Positions 56,775 through 64,000 of a stretch of 64,000 nt of DNA are shown in pieces. Numbering within the stretch: position 1 is the stretch's first letter; each line of letters opens with the position of its first letter. The notes under the pieces were generated by a model. The model saw only the letters and a program-made list of their open reading frames with translations, searched no databases and was not told the DNA's origin. A program made the translations under genes and the position numbers. Source of the DNA: Opitutia bacterium (lineage in GTDB: Bacteria; Verrucomicrobiota; Verrucomicrobiia; Opitutales; T3Sed10-336). Location of the stretch: positions 40,047-104,046 of the forward strand of contig PWMU01000187.1 in the NCBI GenBank assembly GCA_003558065.1. The letters are read 5' to 3'.

Positions 56775-57380
56775 TCAGCCCGGGCTTTTCAGCCTGGGAA
56801 GCACAAACCGATAAACTTCGGCCAGGCTTTCCTCAATCTTATTTCTCTCCGTATCCACGCGGAGATCCGGGCGGGCGGGCTCCTCAAACGTCGAATCCTT
56901 CCCGGTGAACGACGCCAGGTCTCCCGATTTCGCCTTCGCATAGAGTCCCTTGACATCGCGCTCGGCGCATTTCTCGAAAGAACAGTGCACGTGGATCTCG
57001 ATGAGATCCTCCCCGAGAATCTCCCGGGCCGATTCGCGGTAGCGCCGGAGGGGGGTGATGAAGGAATTGATCACGATCAGCCCGGCCTCCACGAACAGCT
57101 TGGAAACCTCGGCGATCCGCCGGATATTCTCCTCCCGGTCCTCGTCGGAGAAACCGAGATTACTGTTCAGGCCGCTGCGGACATTGTCGCCATCCAGCAA
57201 AGCCGTAAAAAATCCGTCCGCGTGCAGCCGCCGCTCCAGAGCGTTGGCCAACGTGCTTTTGCCTGATCCGGACAGCCCGTAGAACCAGATTACCCGAGCG
57301 CGCTGACCCGTGCGCCGTTCTTTTTCAGAACGCGTAAGCACTTGGTCAAAAATTGGATATATATTACTTGAGTTTTCCAC
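56775..57380 (-). CDS. cysC: adenylylsulfate (APS) kinase
   Basis: The 201-residue kinase has P-loop GLSGSGKST and LLDGDNVRSGLNSNLGFS. It also shows INSFITPLRRYRESAR, where the more common sequence is SPYRKDRD, and later GLYAKAKSGDLASFTGKDS. It phosphorylates APS to PAPS. The start is a GTG, and the predicted leader is short. Together with cysD and cysN it gives sulfate activation to PAPS. No PAPS reductase or sulfite reductase is in the window, so PAPS may serve reduction elsewhere or sulfation. Confidence 0.95.
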   Translation of the reverse strand: MENSSNIYPIFDQVLTRSEKERRTGQRARVIWFYGLSGSGKSTLANALERRLHADGFFTALLDGDNVRSGLNSNLGFSDEDREENIRRIAEVSKLFVEAGLIVINSFITPLRRYRESAREILGEDLIEIHVHCSFEKCAERDVKGLYAKAKSGDLASFTGKDSTFEEPARPDLRVDTERNKIEESLAEVYRFVLPRLKSPG

Positions 57381-57495
57381 CTTGTTTACTAAAGATTAGG
57401 ATGAAGGGTCTCACGTGCAAGTCTTTTTTCGGATTTTTCATCCGCTTGGATGCCCGGAGGGGGCGGGCCGCCGGCCGAGCGTTCGTCATGGTTGA

Positions 57496-58482
57496 TCAGT
57501 ACCCCCACAGAGCCCGTCCGGGAGGCTGGATCCGGCACTCCTCAAACCGCAACCCGTTTTCCCGGTCCTTCGCCAGAAGCAGCGGCCCGTCGAGATCAAC
57601 GAACTCGGCGTAGCCGCTCAAAAGGGTTGCCGGCGCCATCGCGAGGGAAGTCCCCAGCATGCAGCCCACCATGATCCGGAAACCTCTCTCGCGGGCGGTT
57701 GCCGCGAGCCGAACCGCCTCGGTCAAGCCGCCGGTTTTGTCGAGCTTGATGTTGATAAAATCATAGAGTCCCTCCAGGCCGGGCAATGAGGAGCGGTCGT
57801 GACAGGACTCATCCGCGCCGAGGGGCACGGGCCGTTCCAGGCCCCGCAAGCAGGCATCCTTCCCGGCCGGAAGGGGTTGTTCGACCAGTTCGACCCTCAT
57901 AGCGGCCAGTTCCGGCACCAACTTCCGGTAGAGCTCTTCGGTCCACGCCTCGTTGGCGTCGACAATGAGACGGGCTTTCGGCGCCGCTTCGCGAACGGCA
58001 CGCATCCGCTCCAGATCGCCCTCGCCCGCGAGCTTCACCTTGAGGAGTGTTTTACCGGCGTGTTCCCGTGCCCTGGCGGCCATGGCTTCGGGACGGTCGA
58101 CGCTCAAGGTAAACGCGCTCAACGCCGGCGCCGGGGCTTCCCGGATCCCGGCAAGCTTCCACACCGGCACGCCCTCCTGCCTGGCGCGAAGGTCCCAGAG
58201 CGCGCAATCCAGGGCATTCCGCGCCGCTCCGGCCGGAAGGACTTCTTGGAGGCTTTCGCAATCGATCCCGCCCGCTACCTCCGCGGAAAGCTTTTCCAAT
58301 TCGGCGGCCACACCGTCTAGGGTCTCGTGGTAACGGGTGTACGGATGTCCCTCGCCGCGTCCCCGGCAATCGCCCTCGACCACTTCGGCCACGACCACTT
58401 CGATTTCCGTCCGGCTTCCCCGGGAGATGGCGAACACGCCCCGGACCGGCCACTTTTCCTTGTGCACGCGAAGTTGTCTCAT
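57496..58482 (-). CDS. enolase-superfamily dipeptide epimerase / N-acyl-amino-acid racemase-like (DgcA-like)
   Basis: The 328-residue enzyme is of the muconate-lactonizing/mandelate-racemase type. The catalytic bases are K150 (LLKVK) and K246 (NIKLDKTGG). The metal ligands are D175 (DANEAW), E201 (VEQPLP) and D224 (LGADES). This arrangement fits L-Ala-D/L-Glu epimerases and the related N-acetyl-D-glutamate racemase DgcA. The partner immediately upstream is a DUF1611/DgcN-like gene, only 2 bp away, which favours the DgcA role. Sequence alone cannot decide between the two substrates. Confidence 0.85.
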   Translation of the reverse strand: MRQLRVHKEKWPVRGVFAISRGSRTEIEVVVAEVVEGDCRGRGEGHPYTRYHETLDGVAAELEKLSAEVAGGIDCESLQEVLPAGAARNALDCALWDLRARQEGVPVWKLAGIREAPAPALSAFTLSVDRPEAMAARAREHAGKTLLKVKLAGEGDLERMRAVREAAPKARLIVDANEAWTEELYRKLVPELAAMRVELVEQPLPAGKDACLRGLERPVPLGADESCHDRSSLPGLEGLYDFINIKLDKTGGLTEAVRLAATARERGFRIMVGCMLGTSLAMAPATLLSGYAEFVDLDGPLLLAKDRENGLRFEECRIQPPGRALWGY

Positions 58483-58484
58483 AA

Positions 58485-59483
58485 TCACGGTTCGGCCAAC
58501 CGCTCGACAATCGGAGCGACACTGGTAACCATCGGATCGACACAGGGGAGCCCCAACTGCTTTTCGGTGCGGTTCATCAATTCGAGTGCCGCCGCCTTCT
58601 CCATCTTCGCTGTATTGAAACTGATCCCCACCGCCCGCACGTTCGGATTGGTGAGGCGGGCCGCCTCGAGGTTGGCGTTCAGGCAGGCCTGAATCTCCGG
58701 CAGTGATCGTCGGGGAAGCCCTCTCATGAAGGGACGGTTCGGTTCGTGGCACAAAACCAGGGCATCCGGCTGCGCCCCGTGCAGCAATCCCAGGCTCACC
58801 CCGGCAAACGACGGGTGAAAAAGGGAGCCCTGCCCCTCGATCAAATCCCAGTGGTCGGGATCGTTCGCGGGACTCAGCGTTTCGACCGCGCCCGAAATAA
58901 AGTCCGCCACCACGGCGTCCACCGAAATCCCCTCGCCGGCAATAAAGATCCCGGTCTGGCCCGTGGCGCGAAAATCCACACGGAATTTCCGCTGCCTCAT
59001 CTCCTTATACAGGGCCAGCGTAGTGTACATCTTGCCGACCGAACAATCGGTCCCCACGGTCAAAAGCCGTTTGCCGGTCCGCTTTTCTCCGGTCCCCACA
59101 GTCAGAGGAACAACGGGGTGGCGGACATCGTAAAGCGCGCGGCCGTGCTTCTTTGCCGCCTCCCTCAGTTCGGGAATATCGGTCAGCCGCTGGTGCAGTC
59201 CGCTGGCCACGTCCAAGCCCGCCTCAACGGCATCCACCAGCCCCGGCACCCAGTTTTCATCAATGACTCCCCCGGCGTTGGCCACACCCAGCACGAGGGT
59301 TTTGGCGCCCCGTGCAACCGCTTCCTCGAACCCGAGTTCCTCGAGTCCGAGCGTGGTTCCGCATCCCGGAAGACGGTGTTCGCCGACACACTGCTCGGGC
59401 CTCCAGTCCGCGATTCCACGGGAAGTTTTTGCCGAAAGGTCGTCTTTAACGTCCCCGAGGAAAAAGATATAAGGTTTCTCCAT
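58485..59483 (-). CDS. DUF1611/DgcN-like protein (probable D-glutamate N-acetyltransferase)
   Basis: The 332-residue protein has the DUF1611 pattern. The N-terminal half has LGVANAGGVIDENWVPGLVD. A P-loop-like VGTDCSVGKMYTTLALY follows, then EGQGSLFHPSFAGVSLGLLHG and CHEPNRPFM. DUF1611 proteins have been described as DgcN, which acetylates D-glutamate so that DgcA can racemise the product; I rely on memory for that. The adjacent gene is DgcA-like. The ATG at 59483 gives the usual start; the frame is open upstream. The 137 bp between the terminator hairpin and this start should carry a promoter, but none is clear. Confidence 0.82.
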   Translation of the reverse strand: MEKPYIFFLGDVKDDLSAKTSRGIADWRPEQCVGEHRLPGCGTTLGLEELGFEEAVARGAKTLVLGVANAGGVIDENWVPGLVDAVEAGLDVASGLHQRLTDIPELREAAKKHGRALYDVRHPVVPLTVGTGEKRTGKRLLTVGTDCSVGKMYTTLALYKEMRQRKFRVDFRATGQTGIFIAGEGISVDAVVADFISGAVETLSPANDPDHWDLIEGQGSLFHPSFAGVSLGLLHGAQPDALVLCHEPNRPFMRGLPRRSLPEIQACLNANLEAARLTNPNVRAVGISFNTAKMEKAAALELMNRTEKQLGLPCVDPMVTSVAPIVERLAEP

Positions 59484-59620
59484 AAGATTCGCAAAATAAT
59501 CGAGCCCCTTGCGTTCCTCCCGATCCCAAACGGGGCACACCGCCCCGGGATGAGTCCGCGCCGAGCTGCGGGTCGTACTCTGTGCCATTTCCGCAATACA
59601 AGACAAAGAGAAAACACAAC

Positions 59621-59641
59621 AAAAAAGCCCCCTGGACGGGC
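59621..59641 (-). terminator. intrinsic terminator after the GGCT-like gene
   Basis: On the minus strand, GCCC (59641-59638), loop GTCCAGG, GGGC (59630-59627), directly followed by TTTTTT (59626-59621). It lies 16 bp beyond the stop of the GGCT-like gene. This is the most convincing rho-independent terminator in the window. Confidence 0.65.
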
Positions 59642-59656
59642 ACTCACTGAAACACC

Positions 59657-60160
59657 TCAACCGTCGCCCTGCAACAGGCGCCGGTTGAGGCGCTCCCGTT
59701 CCGGCCGGGGATCCGGGTCACAGCCGACTCCCTCGAGCATGCGCAGGTACGCTTCAGGGAACCCGTGTTCCCGCGCTCCCGCCAGAACAAAATCACGGTA
59801 CCAGCAAAACGGCCTCACAGTTTCATCAACCGCCCGTTCATCCGTAACGTAAAGGTAAACCGTTGCCCGCTTCCCCGCCACCACGACATCCCGGGAGGTT
59901 CCCAGGTACCCACGCCCCACCCCTTCGATGGCGTCGAGGATCCGCCGGTCGGCTTCGCCGATCTCGTAAACCACCCCCGGAACCGTATCCCCGGGATTTC
60001 CGGTATACACGACGTCACACTTTCCGGAACCGTCCGATCCACGCTTGTGAAAAGCCAACCGGTATTCCGGAAGCCAGGCCACGGCGTGGAACCGGCAGGA
60101 GCTGATTCGCTCGGCCAGCCGACGGCTGTACATATTGGATCCGTAGGCGAAGTATTTCAT
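59657..60160 (-). CDS. gamma-glutamylcyclotransferase-like (GGCT/AIG2 family) protein
   Basis: The 167-residue protein opens with MKYFAYGSNM, the substrate-binding loop of the GGCT fold. VPGVVYEIGEADRRILDAIEG follows, where an acidic residue is the catalytic candidate, and then a YLGTSRDVVV strand. Such enzymes turn gamma-glutamyl amino acids into 5-oxoproline, but many family members have other or unknown substrates. It lies upstream of the DgcN/DgcA-like pair on the same strand, separated by a terminator, so it is a separate unit. A shared theme of glutamate chemistry is possible but unproven. Confidence 0.83.
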   Translation of the reverse strand: MKYFAYGSNMYSRRLAERISSCRFHAVAWLPEYRLAFHKRGSDGSGKCDVVYTGNPGDTVPGVVYEIGEADRRILDAIEGVGRGYLGTSRDVVVAGKRATVYLYVTDERAVDETVRPFCWYRDFVLAGAREHGFPEAYLRMLEGVGCDPDPRPERERLNRRLLQGDG

Positions 60161-60319
60161 TTTCCATCAACGCTCTTTATTCCTGCGAGTAAAACGCCTC
60201 CCCCCGCCGCTGCAAGACCCGGTGGTGCTCGTACATGCCGGATCCGGGTGGGGGCGTCCGGGAGTAGAGCTTTCACTGGTTCTCCCCGGACCGGAAAGAC
60301 GCCGGGCCGCTTGCCGGCA

Positions 60320-60348
60320 TTGACAAGCCGTCGGGCCACGTTAACCAA
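60320..60348 (+). promoter_or_regulatory. candidate promoter of hemH
   Basis: A perfect TTGACA (60320-60325), 17-bp spacer, and AACCAA (60343-60348). The -10 is poor. Transcription would start only a few bases before the ATG at 60359. Confidence 0.3.
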
Positions 60349-60358
60349 TAAGCCTGAC

Positions 60359-61408
60359 ATGTCGCGCAAAGCCGTTCTCATCACCAATCTCGGGTCGCCC
60401 GATTCCACCTCGATCCCCGATGTTCGCCGCTATTTAAAGGAGTTTCTTTCGGACGACCGGGTTTTTGACGCCCCGCAGCCGATCAAGAGTTATATCCTTT
60501 ACTGCAAGGTGCTCCCGTTTCGTCCGAAAAAGACGGCGGAGGCCTACCAGGCCATCTGGACACAGGATGGGGCGCCCCTCATTGTGACCAGCCGAAAAGT
60601 GCAACGGCTCCTTCAGGAAAAGACCGACCTTCCGGTGGAGCTCTCGATGCGTTATGGCTCCCCCTCCACGAGCGCCGCCATCGAACGCCTTGCGCAGCAG
60701 GGGATCCAGGAACTCTTCCTGGTTCCCCTCTACCCGCATTACGCCATGTCCAGTTACGAGACGGCCGTTGTCGACGTGCGCGAACACGCCCGGAAAATCG
60801 CCCCCCAGATGCGGATTACCGTCCAGCCACCCTTTTTCCGGGAGCAAGGTTACATCGACGCTCTGTGCCAGCGGATCGAGCCGTATTTAGAGAATAAATA
60901 CGACTATATCCTGTTCAGCTTCCACGGTATCCCCGAACGCCACCTGCGCAAAGGCGACCCATCAAACGCCCATTGCACCGTCGTCCCCGATTGCTGCCGC
61001 AACTGCAGCCCCGTTCAGTCGGTCTGCTACAGGGCCCAATGCCTGCGCACGGTGGAAGAGGTGGTGACCCGCTTGAAGATCCCGGCCACCAAATACAACA
61101 TGTCATTTCAATCGCGGTTCGGAAAAGAGCCCTGGCTGAAACCCTATACCGATTTTGAATTCGTCCGGCTGGCTAAAGAGGGCGTCAAACGCTTGTTGGT
61201 TATCACCCCCGCTTTTGTTTCCGATTGCCTTGAAACCCTTGAGGAAATCGGCATCCAGGGCAAAAATGATTTCCTGGAAGCCGGTGGAAGCAGCCTCCAG
61301 CTCATTCCGTGCCTGAACGACCACCCGGCCTGGATAGATTTTCTCGCCGCCCGTGTCGCGGTCTTTGAAAAGCAGTGCGAGCCGGGACCCGCTGCGGAGA
61401 TCCTGTGA
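60359..61408 (+). CDS. hemH: ferrochelatase
   Basis: The 349-residue enzyme inserts iron into protoporphyrin IX, or coproporphyrin III, at the end of heme synthesis. Motifs are VLITNLGSPDS at the N-terminus, LFSFHGIPERHLRKGDP with the catalytic His, and FQSRFGKEPWLKPYTD. ITPAFVSDCLETLEE follows, with the Glu of the second metal site. A cysteine-rich stretch, CCRNCSPVQSVCYRAQC, is standard in bacterial HemH. The ATG at 60359 was chosen as the family start (MSRKAVLITNLG). The frame is open a long way upstream but is antisense to the GGCT gene there. Confidence 0.95.
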   Translation: MSRKAVLITNLGSPDSTSIPDVRRYLKEFLSDDRVFDAPQPIKSYILYCKVLPFRPKKTAEAYQAIWTQDGAPLIVTSRKVQRLLQEKTDLPVELSMRYGSPSTSAAIERLAQQGIQELFLVPLYPHYAMSSYETAVVDVREHARKIAPQMRITVQPPFFREQGYIDALCQRIEPYLENKYDYILFSFHGIPERHLRKGDPSNAHCTVVPDCCRNCSPVQSVCYRAQCLRTVEEVVTRLKIPATKYNMSFQSRFGKEPWLKPYTDFEFVRLAKEGVKRLLVITPAFVSDCLETLEEIGIQGKNDFLEAGGSSLQLIPCLNDHPAWIDFLAARVAVFEKQCEPGPAAEIL

Positions 61409-61538
61409 TAGCCGAATCCTCCGCATCGCCGAGGATTACCGTTCCTGTAACGCCGAGAAGACCGGCGCCGGTCTTGCACTCGGGGAATTTTTGATTGTCA
61501 AAGGGAACGCGGTTAACCACTGTGGGGAAACACTCCTT

Positions 61539-62855
61539 ATGAAGCAAGACAACACCTCCAAGCCCCACTTGAGCCGGCGCGATTTCGTCAAACGCACCGC
61601 GCAGGGCATTGCCGGTATTGGCGCCGGTCTGCTGGCCTCGACCAACTTCGCGTATGCCGGAGGCTCAGACCGGATCCGCATCGGCTTGGTCGGCTGCGGA
61701 GGCCGCGGGACCGGGGCGGCAAACAACGCCCTCACCGCCGATCCGGCCGTGGAGCTCTATGCCATGGGCGACCTGTTCGGAGACCGGTTGGAAGACTCCA
61801 GAAAAACCCTGCAAGAGCAGGGAAGCGGCCGCGTCAATGTGCCGGACGAGCGTTGTTTCACCGGTTTCGACAATTACTCTCAGGTAATGGACGCCGGCGT
61901 GGACGCGGTATTTTTGACGACCCCGCCCGGATTTCGCCCCCGGCACCTCCAGGCGGCGGTCGAACGCAACCTGCACGTTTTCATGGAGAAGCCGATCGCC
62001 GTGGATTCCGCCGGCGTACGTGCCGTGATCGAGGCCGGTGAGGAGGGTAGCCGGAAAAACCTTTCCATGGTCGCCGGAACTCAATACCGGCGGCAACCGA
62101 GCTTTCTCGAAGCGGTAAAGCTCGTTCATGAAGGAGCGATTGGAAACCTCGTGGCCGGGCAGGAGTACTACATGACCGGTCCGATCTGGTTTCGCGAGCG
62201 AAAACCCGGCATGACCGACCTGGAGTGGCAATGCTTCAATTGGTACTACTATACTTGGTTGTCCGGCGACCATATCGTCGAACAATTCGTTCACAATATT
62301 GATACTTTAGACTGGATATTCCAATCGCATCCGGAACGTGCGATCGGGAACGGGGGCCGCCAGGTCCGCGTCGATCCGAAATACGGATACATCTACGACC
62401 ATTTCAGCATCGAATACGAATACCCGAACGGGGCGAAGGTACTTGCGATGAGCCGCCAGATGGGAAGAACGGCCGGCCGAAACGCCAACCGGGTCATCGG
62501 TACCCGCGGCACCGCCGACATCAATCCGGGCAACTCGCTTGTCGCCCTCCATAACGGCGAAGTGCTTTTGCGACACGACCAACGCGGAAACAACCCTTAC
62601 GTGCAGACCCACGTCGATCTGATTGCCAGTATCCGGGAAGGAAAGCCGATCAATGAAACCCGCGAGGTCGCGGAAAGCACTCTGACCGCGATACTCGGCC
62701 GGGAGGCCGCTTATACCGGACAGAATCTGACCTGGAACGAAGTGTACAACGCCGACATGAACCTGGTTCCGGACGAATTCGGCTTCGAAACCATGCCCTC
62801 GTTCGAAGTACCCACCCCCGGAAGCACCGGATTGGAGCGTTCGTTCCCCACCTGA
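61539..62855 (+). CDS. Tat-exported Gfo/Idh/MocA-family oxidoreductase
   Basis: The 438-residue protein begins with a twin-arginine signal (LSRRDFVKRTAQG, then a hydrophobic stretch ending NFAYA). The Rossmann fold starts at IRIGLVGCGGRGTGAANNA. Further motifs are VFLTTPPGFRPRH and HVFMEKPIAVD with the conserved Glu-Lys-Pro. The family oxidises or isomerises sugars with NAD(P), and a Tat signal suggests it works folded in the periplasm. It is followed 48 bp later by a Tat-exported sugar-isomerase-like gene, which fits a shared sugar pathway. The substrate is unknown. Confidence 0.9.
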   Translation: MKQDNTSKPHLSRRDFVKRTAQGIAGIGAGLLASTNFAYAGGSDRIRIGLVGCGGRGTGAANNALTADPAVELYAMGDLFGDRLEDSRKTLQEQGSGRVNVPDERCFTGFDNYSQVMDAGVDAVFLTTPPGFRPRHLQAAVERNLHVFMEKPIAVDSAGVRAVIEAGEEGSRKNLSMVAGTQYRRQPSFLEAVKLVHEGAIGNLVAGQEYYMTGPIWFRERKPGMTDLEWQCFNWYYYTWLSGDHIVEQFVHNIDTLDWIFQSHPERAIGNGGRQVRVDPKYGYIYDHFSIEYEYPNGAKVLAMSRQMGRTAGRNANRVIGTRGTADINPGNSLVALHNGEVLLRHDQRGNNPYVQTHVDLIASIREGKPINETREVAESTLTAILGREAAYTGQNLTWNEVYNADMNLVPDEFGFETMPSFEVPTPGSTGLERSFPT

Positions 62856-62903
62856 TTCCGAAAACCCGGGTTTTCGGTCGTCAATCGACTCAAGAGTCCC
62901 CTC

Positions 62904-63833
62904 ATGAAACGAAGAGATTTTATCAAAACCGGATCGGCCGGCCTTGCCGGCATGGCTCTAGGCGGGCTTTCCGCACAGGCGGCAAACGCCGGCCGCCGTG
63001 CCTCCGAGCAGGCGGGCACATGGAAAAAGGGCTTCATGCTCGGCACCTTCAGCCCGGCCGGCGACCTCGACCTGAAGGGACGATTCCGGCTATTGAAGGA
63101 GGCCGGTTTCGACGGGGTGGAACCCTCCAGCGGAATGGACCGCGACGAAGTGCTCCGCGCCCGCGACGAATCCGGCCTGGAAATCCCCAGCGTGGTGGTC
63201 GCCACCCACTGGTCCCAGCCCCTCTCCTCCCCCGATCCGGACGTCCGGGCCGCCGGTCTGGAGGGCCTGAAAACCGCCCTGCGCGACGCGAAGGCTTACG
63301 GTGCCCAGACCGTTCTTCTGGTCCCGGGCGTGGTCAACGCTTCCATTTTCTATGACGACGCTTACCGGCGCTCGCAGCGGGAAATCCGTAAAGCCGTCCC
63401 TCTCGCCGAGGAGATCGGGGTGGTCATCGCCGTCGAAAACGTCTGGAACCGTTTCCTCCTCAGCCCCCTGGAAGCCGCCCGTTACGTCGACGAGTTCGAG
63501 TCACCCTACGTCGGCTGGTACTTCGATATCGGCAACATCCGCAACTACGGCTGGCCCGAGCAGTGGATCCGCATCCTCGGGGAACGGATCGCCATGGTCC
63601 ACCTCAAGGAGTACAGCATGGAAAAGCGCAACCGCGAAGGCCCCCGTGCCGGCTTTCGGGTCAATTTCCTCGAGGGCGATAACGACTGGGCCGCCATCAT
63701 GCGGGCCTTTCGCGACATCGGCTACGGCGGCTACGGGATCGCCGAGCCCCCGCACCGCGATCCCGACCTGGCCGACGACGTCTGGCTGACGGAGTATGTG
63801 TCCGACCGGATGGACGAAATTTTCCGGAGCTGA
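62904..63833 (+). CDS. Tat-exported sugar phosphate isomerase/epimerase-like protein
   Basis: The 309-residue protein has a Tat signal (MKRRDFIKTGSAG, then LAGMALGGLSAQAANA). A xylose-isomerase-like TIM barrel follows. Metal-ligand candidates are Glu in VVIAVENVWN, Asp and His in VGWYFDIGN and IAMVHLKEYS, and Glu in YGIAEPPHRD. Such barrels isomerise or epimerise keto-sugars or related compounds. It pairs with the oxidoreductase just upstream. The substrate cannot be inferred. Confidence 0.88.
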   Translation: MKRRDFIKTGSAGLAGMALGGLSAQAANAGRRASEQAGTWKKGFMLGTFSPAGDLDLKGRFRLLKEAGFDGVEPSSGMDRDEVLRARDESGLEIPSVVVATHWSQPLSSPDPDVRAAGLEGLKTALRDAKAYGAQTVLLVPGVVNASIFYDDAYRRSQREIRKAVPLAEEIGVVIAVENVWNRFLLSPLEAARYVDEFESPYVGWYFDIGNIRNYGWPEQWIRILGERIAMVHLKEYSMEKRNREGPRAGFRVNFLEGDNDWAAIMRAFRDIGYGGYGIAEPPHRDPDLADDVWLTEYVSDRMDEIFRS

Positions 63834-63906
63834 CGCCGGTGCGGCGCGGTTCCGGTCGCGGGAACAGGCACTCAGTCTTAATCCCTCAGATCCAGGCATG
63901 GCAGAC

Positions 63907-63935
63907 TTGACTTCGCCGTCTCATCGTGACAGATT
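63907..63935 (+). promoter_or_regulatory. candidate promoter of the edge antitoxin-like gene
   Basis: TTGACT (63907-63912), 17-bp spacer and CAGATT (63930-63935). The -10 lies inside the palindrome at 63927-63942, and transcription would begin at about the ATG, without a leader. Confidence 0.35.
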
Positions 63936-63942
63936 TCTGTCA
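63927..63942. promoter_or_regulatory. perfect palindrome at the start codon of the antitoxin-like gene (probable operator)
   Basis: TGACAGA-TT-TCTGTCA, seven perfect pairs around two bases. Its last base is the A of the ATG at 63942. It covers the -10 and the start, which suits an autoregulatory operator of the kind seen before type II toxin-antitoxin genes. Confidence 0.5.
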
Positions 63943-64000
63943 TGCAAACGACCCTCCGTATCAACGATGACATCTACCGGCGCGCCCGGAAGCGGGCGGG
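63942..64000 (+). CDS. N-terminus of an antitoxin-like (ribbon-helix-helix/VapB type) protein, partial
   Basis: The first 19 residues are MQTTLRINDDIYRRARKRA before the window ends. The pattern T-T-L-R-I-N-D-D-x-Y-R-R-A-R is characteristic of VapB-type antitoxins with a ribbon-helix-helix beginning. The palindrome at its start fits autoregulation. The toxin gene would lie beyond the edge. With 19 residues the family call is moderate. Confidence 0.55.
   Translation, partial: MQTTLRINDDIYRRARKRA

Overview
The window looks like chromosomal DNA of a Verrucomicrobiota bacterium, probably of the Opitutae type. Three things suggest this: a secreted protein with CotH, lamin-tail and autotransporter-associated repeats that ends in a 'DPNGDGASNLLKYALGL'-type tail; the ABC transporter/GldG-like/DUF4340 set; and a zinc-less bL33. 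The taxon is inferred from protein character only, because no rRNA is present. There is one tRNA and no insertion sequence, phage gene, rRNA or CRISPR array. Coding density is high, and few starts have a clear Shine-Dalgarno sequence.

Layout. 1-7 kb: the 3' end of malQ, then carB, an unusual NtrC-type response regulator and a pilC-type gene on the minus strand, and a tRNA-Gly. 7-18 kb (plus): rsmE, birA, coaX, then an ABC ATPase, permease, GldG-like protein and DUF4340 protein followed by an AsmA-like protein. 18-26 kb: an aldo/keto reductase, a baeRF-type protein, Smr, a lipase-like lipoprotein, an Mrp ATPase, a small conserved protein, rpmG, a three-part EIIA/PK-C/diadenylate cyclase protein, nuoA and a DUF362 protein. 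27-36 kb: dnaG-rpoD, a lipoprotein, a UvrD-type helicase, an exported protein, a pseudopilin-like protein, an OGG1-type glycosylase and a DUF2726 protein. 36-43.4 kb (minus): a DUF4091 protein, then the purine operon purS-purQ-purL-purF.

43.5-53.5 kb (minus) is the most interesting block. It is a tight four-gene operon: a VTC-type polyphosphate polymerase domain, the membrane protein DUF4956, an HlyD-type adaptor and a 2409-residue secreted CotH-kinase/lamin-tail/beta-repeat protein. A TTGACA promoter whose -35 box lies in a perfect 17-bp palindrome precedes it. My reading, which is inference, is an envelope system that couples polyphosphate chemistry to an extracellular CotH kinase.

53.6-64 kb: menA; sulfate activation genes cysC-cysD-cysN; a probable D-glutamate catabolic pair (dgcN-dgcA) below a gamma-glutamylcyclotransferase-like gene; hemH; two Tat-exported sugar-enzyme-like proteins; and at the right edge the start of an antitoxin-like gene whose ATG lies in a 16-bp palindrome.
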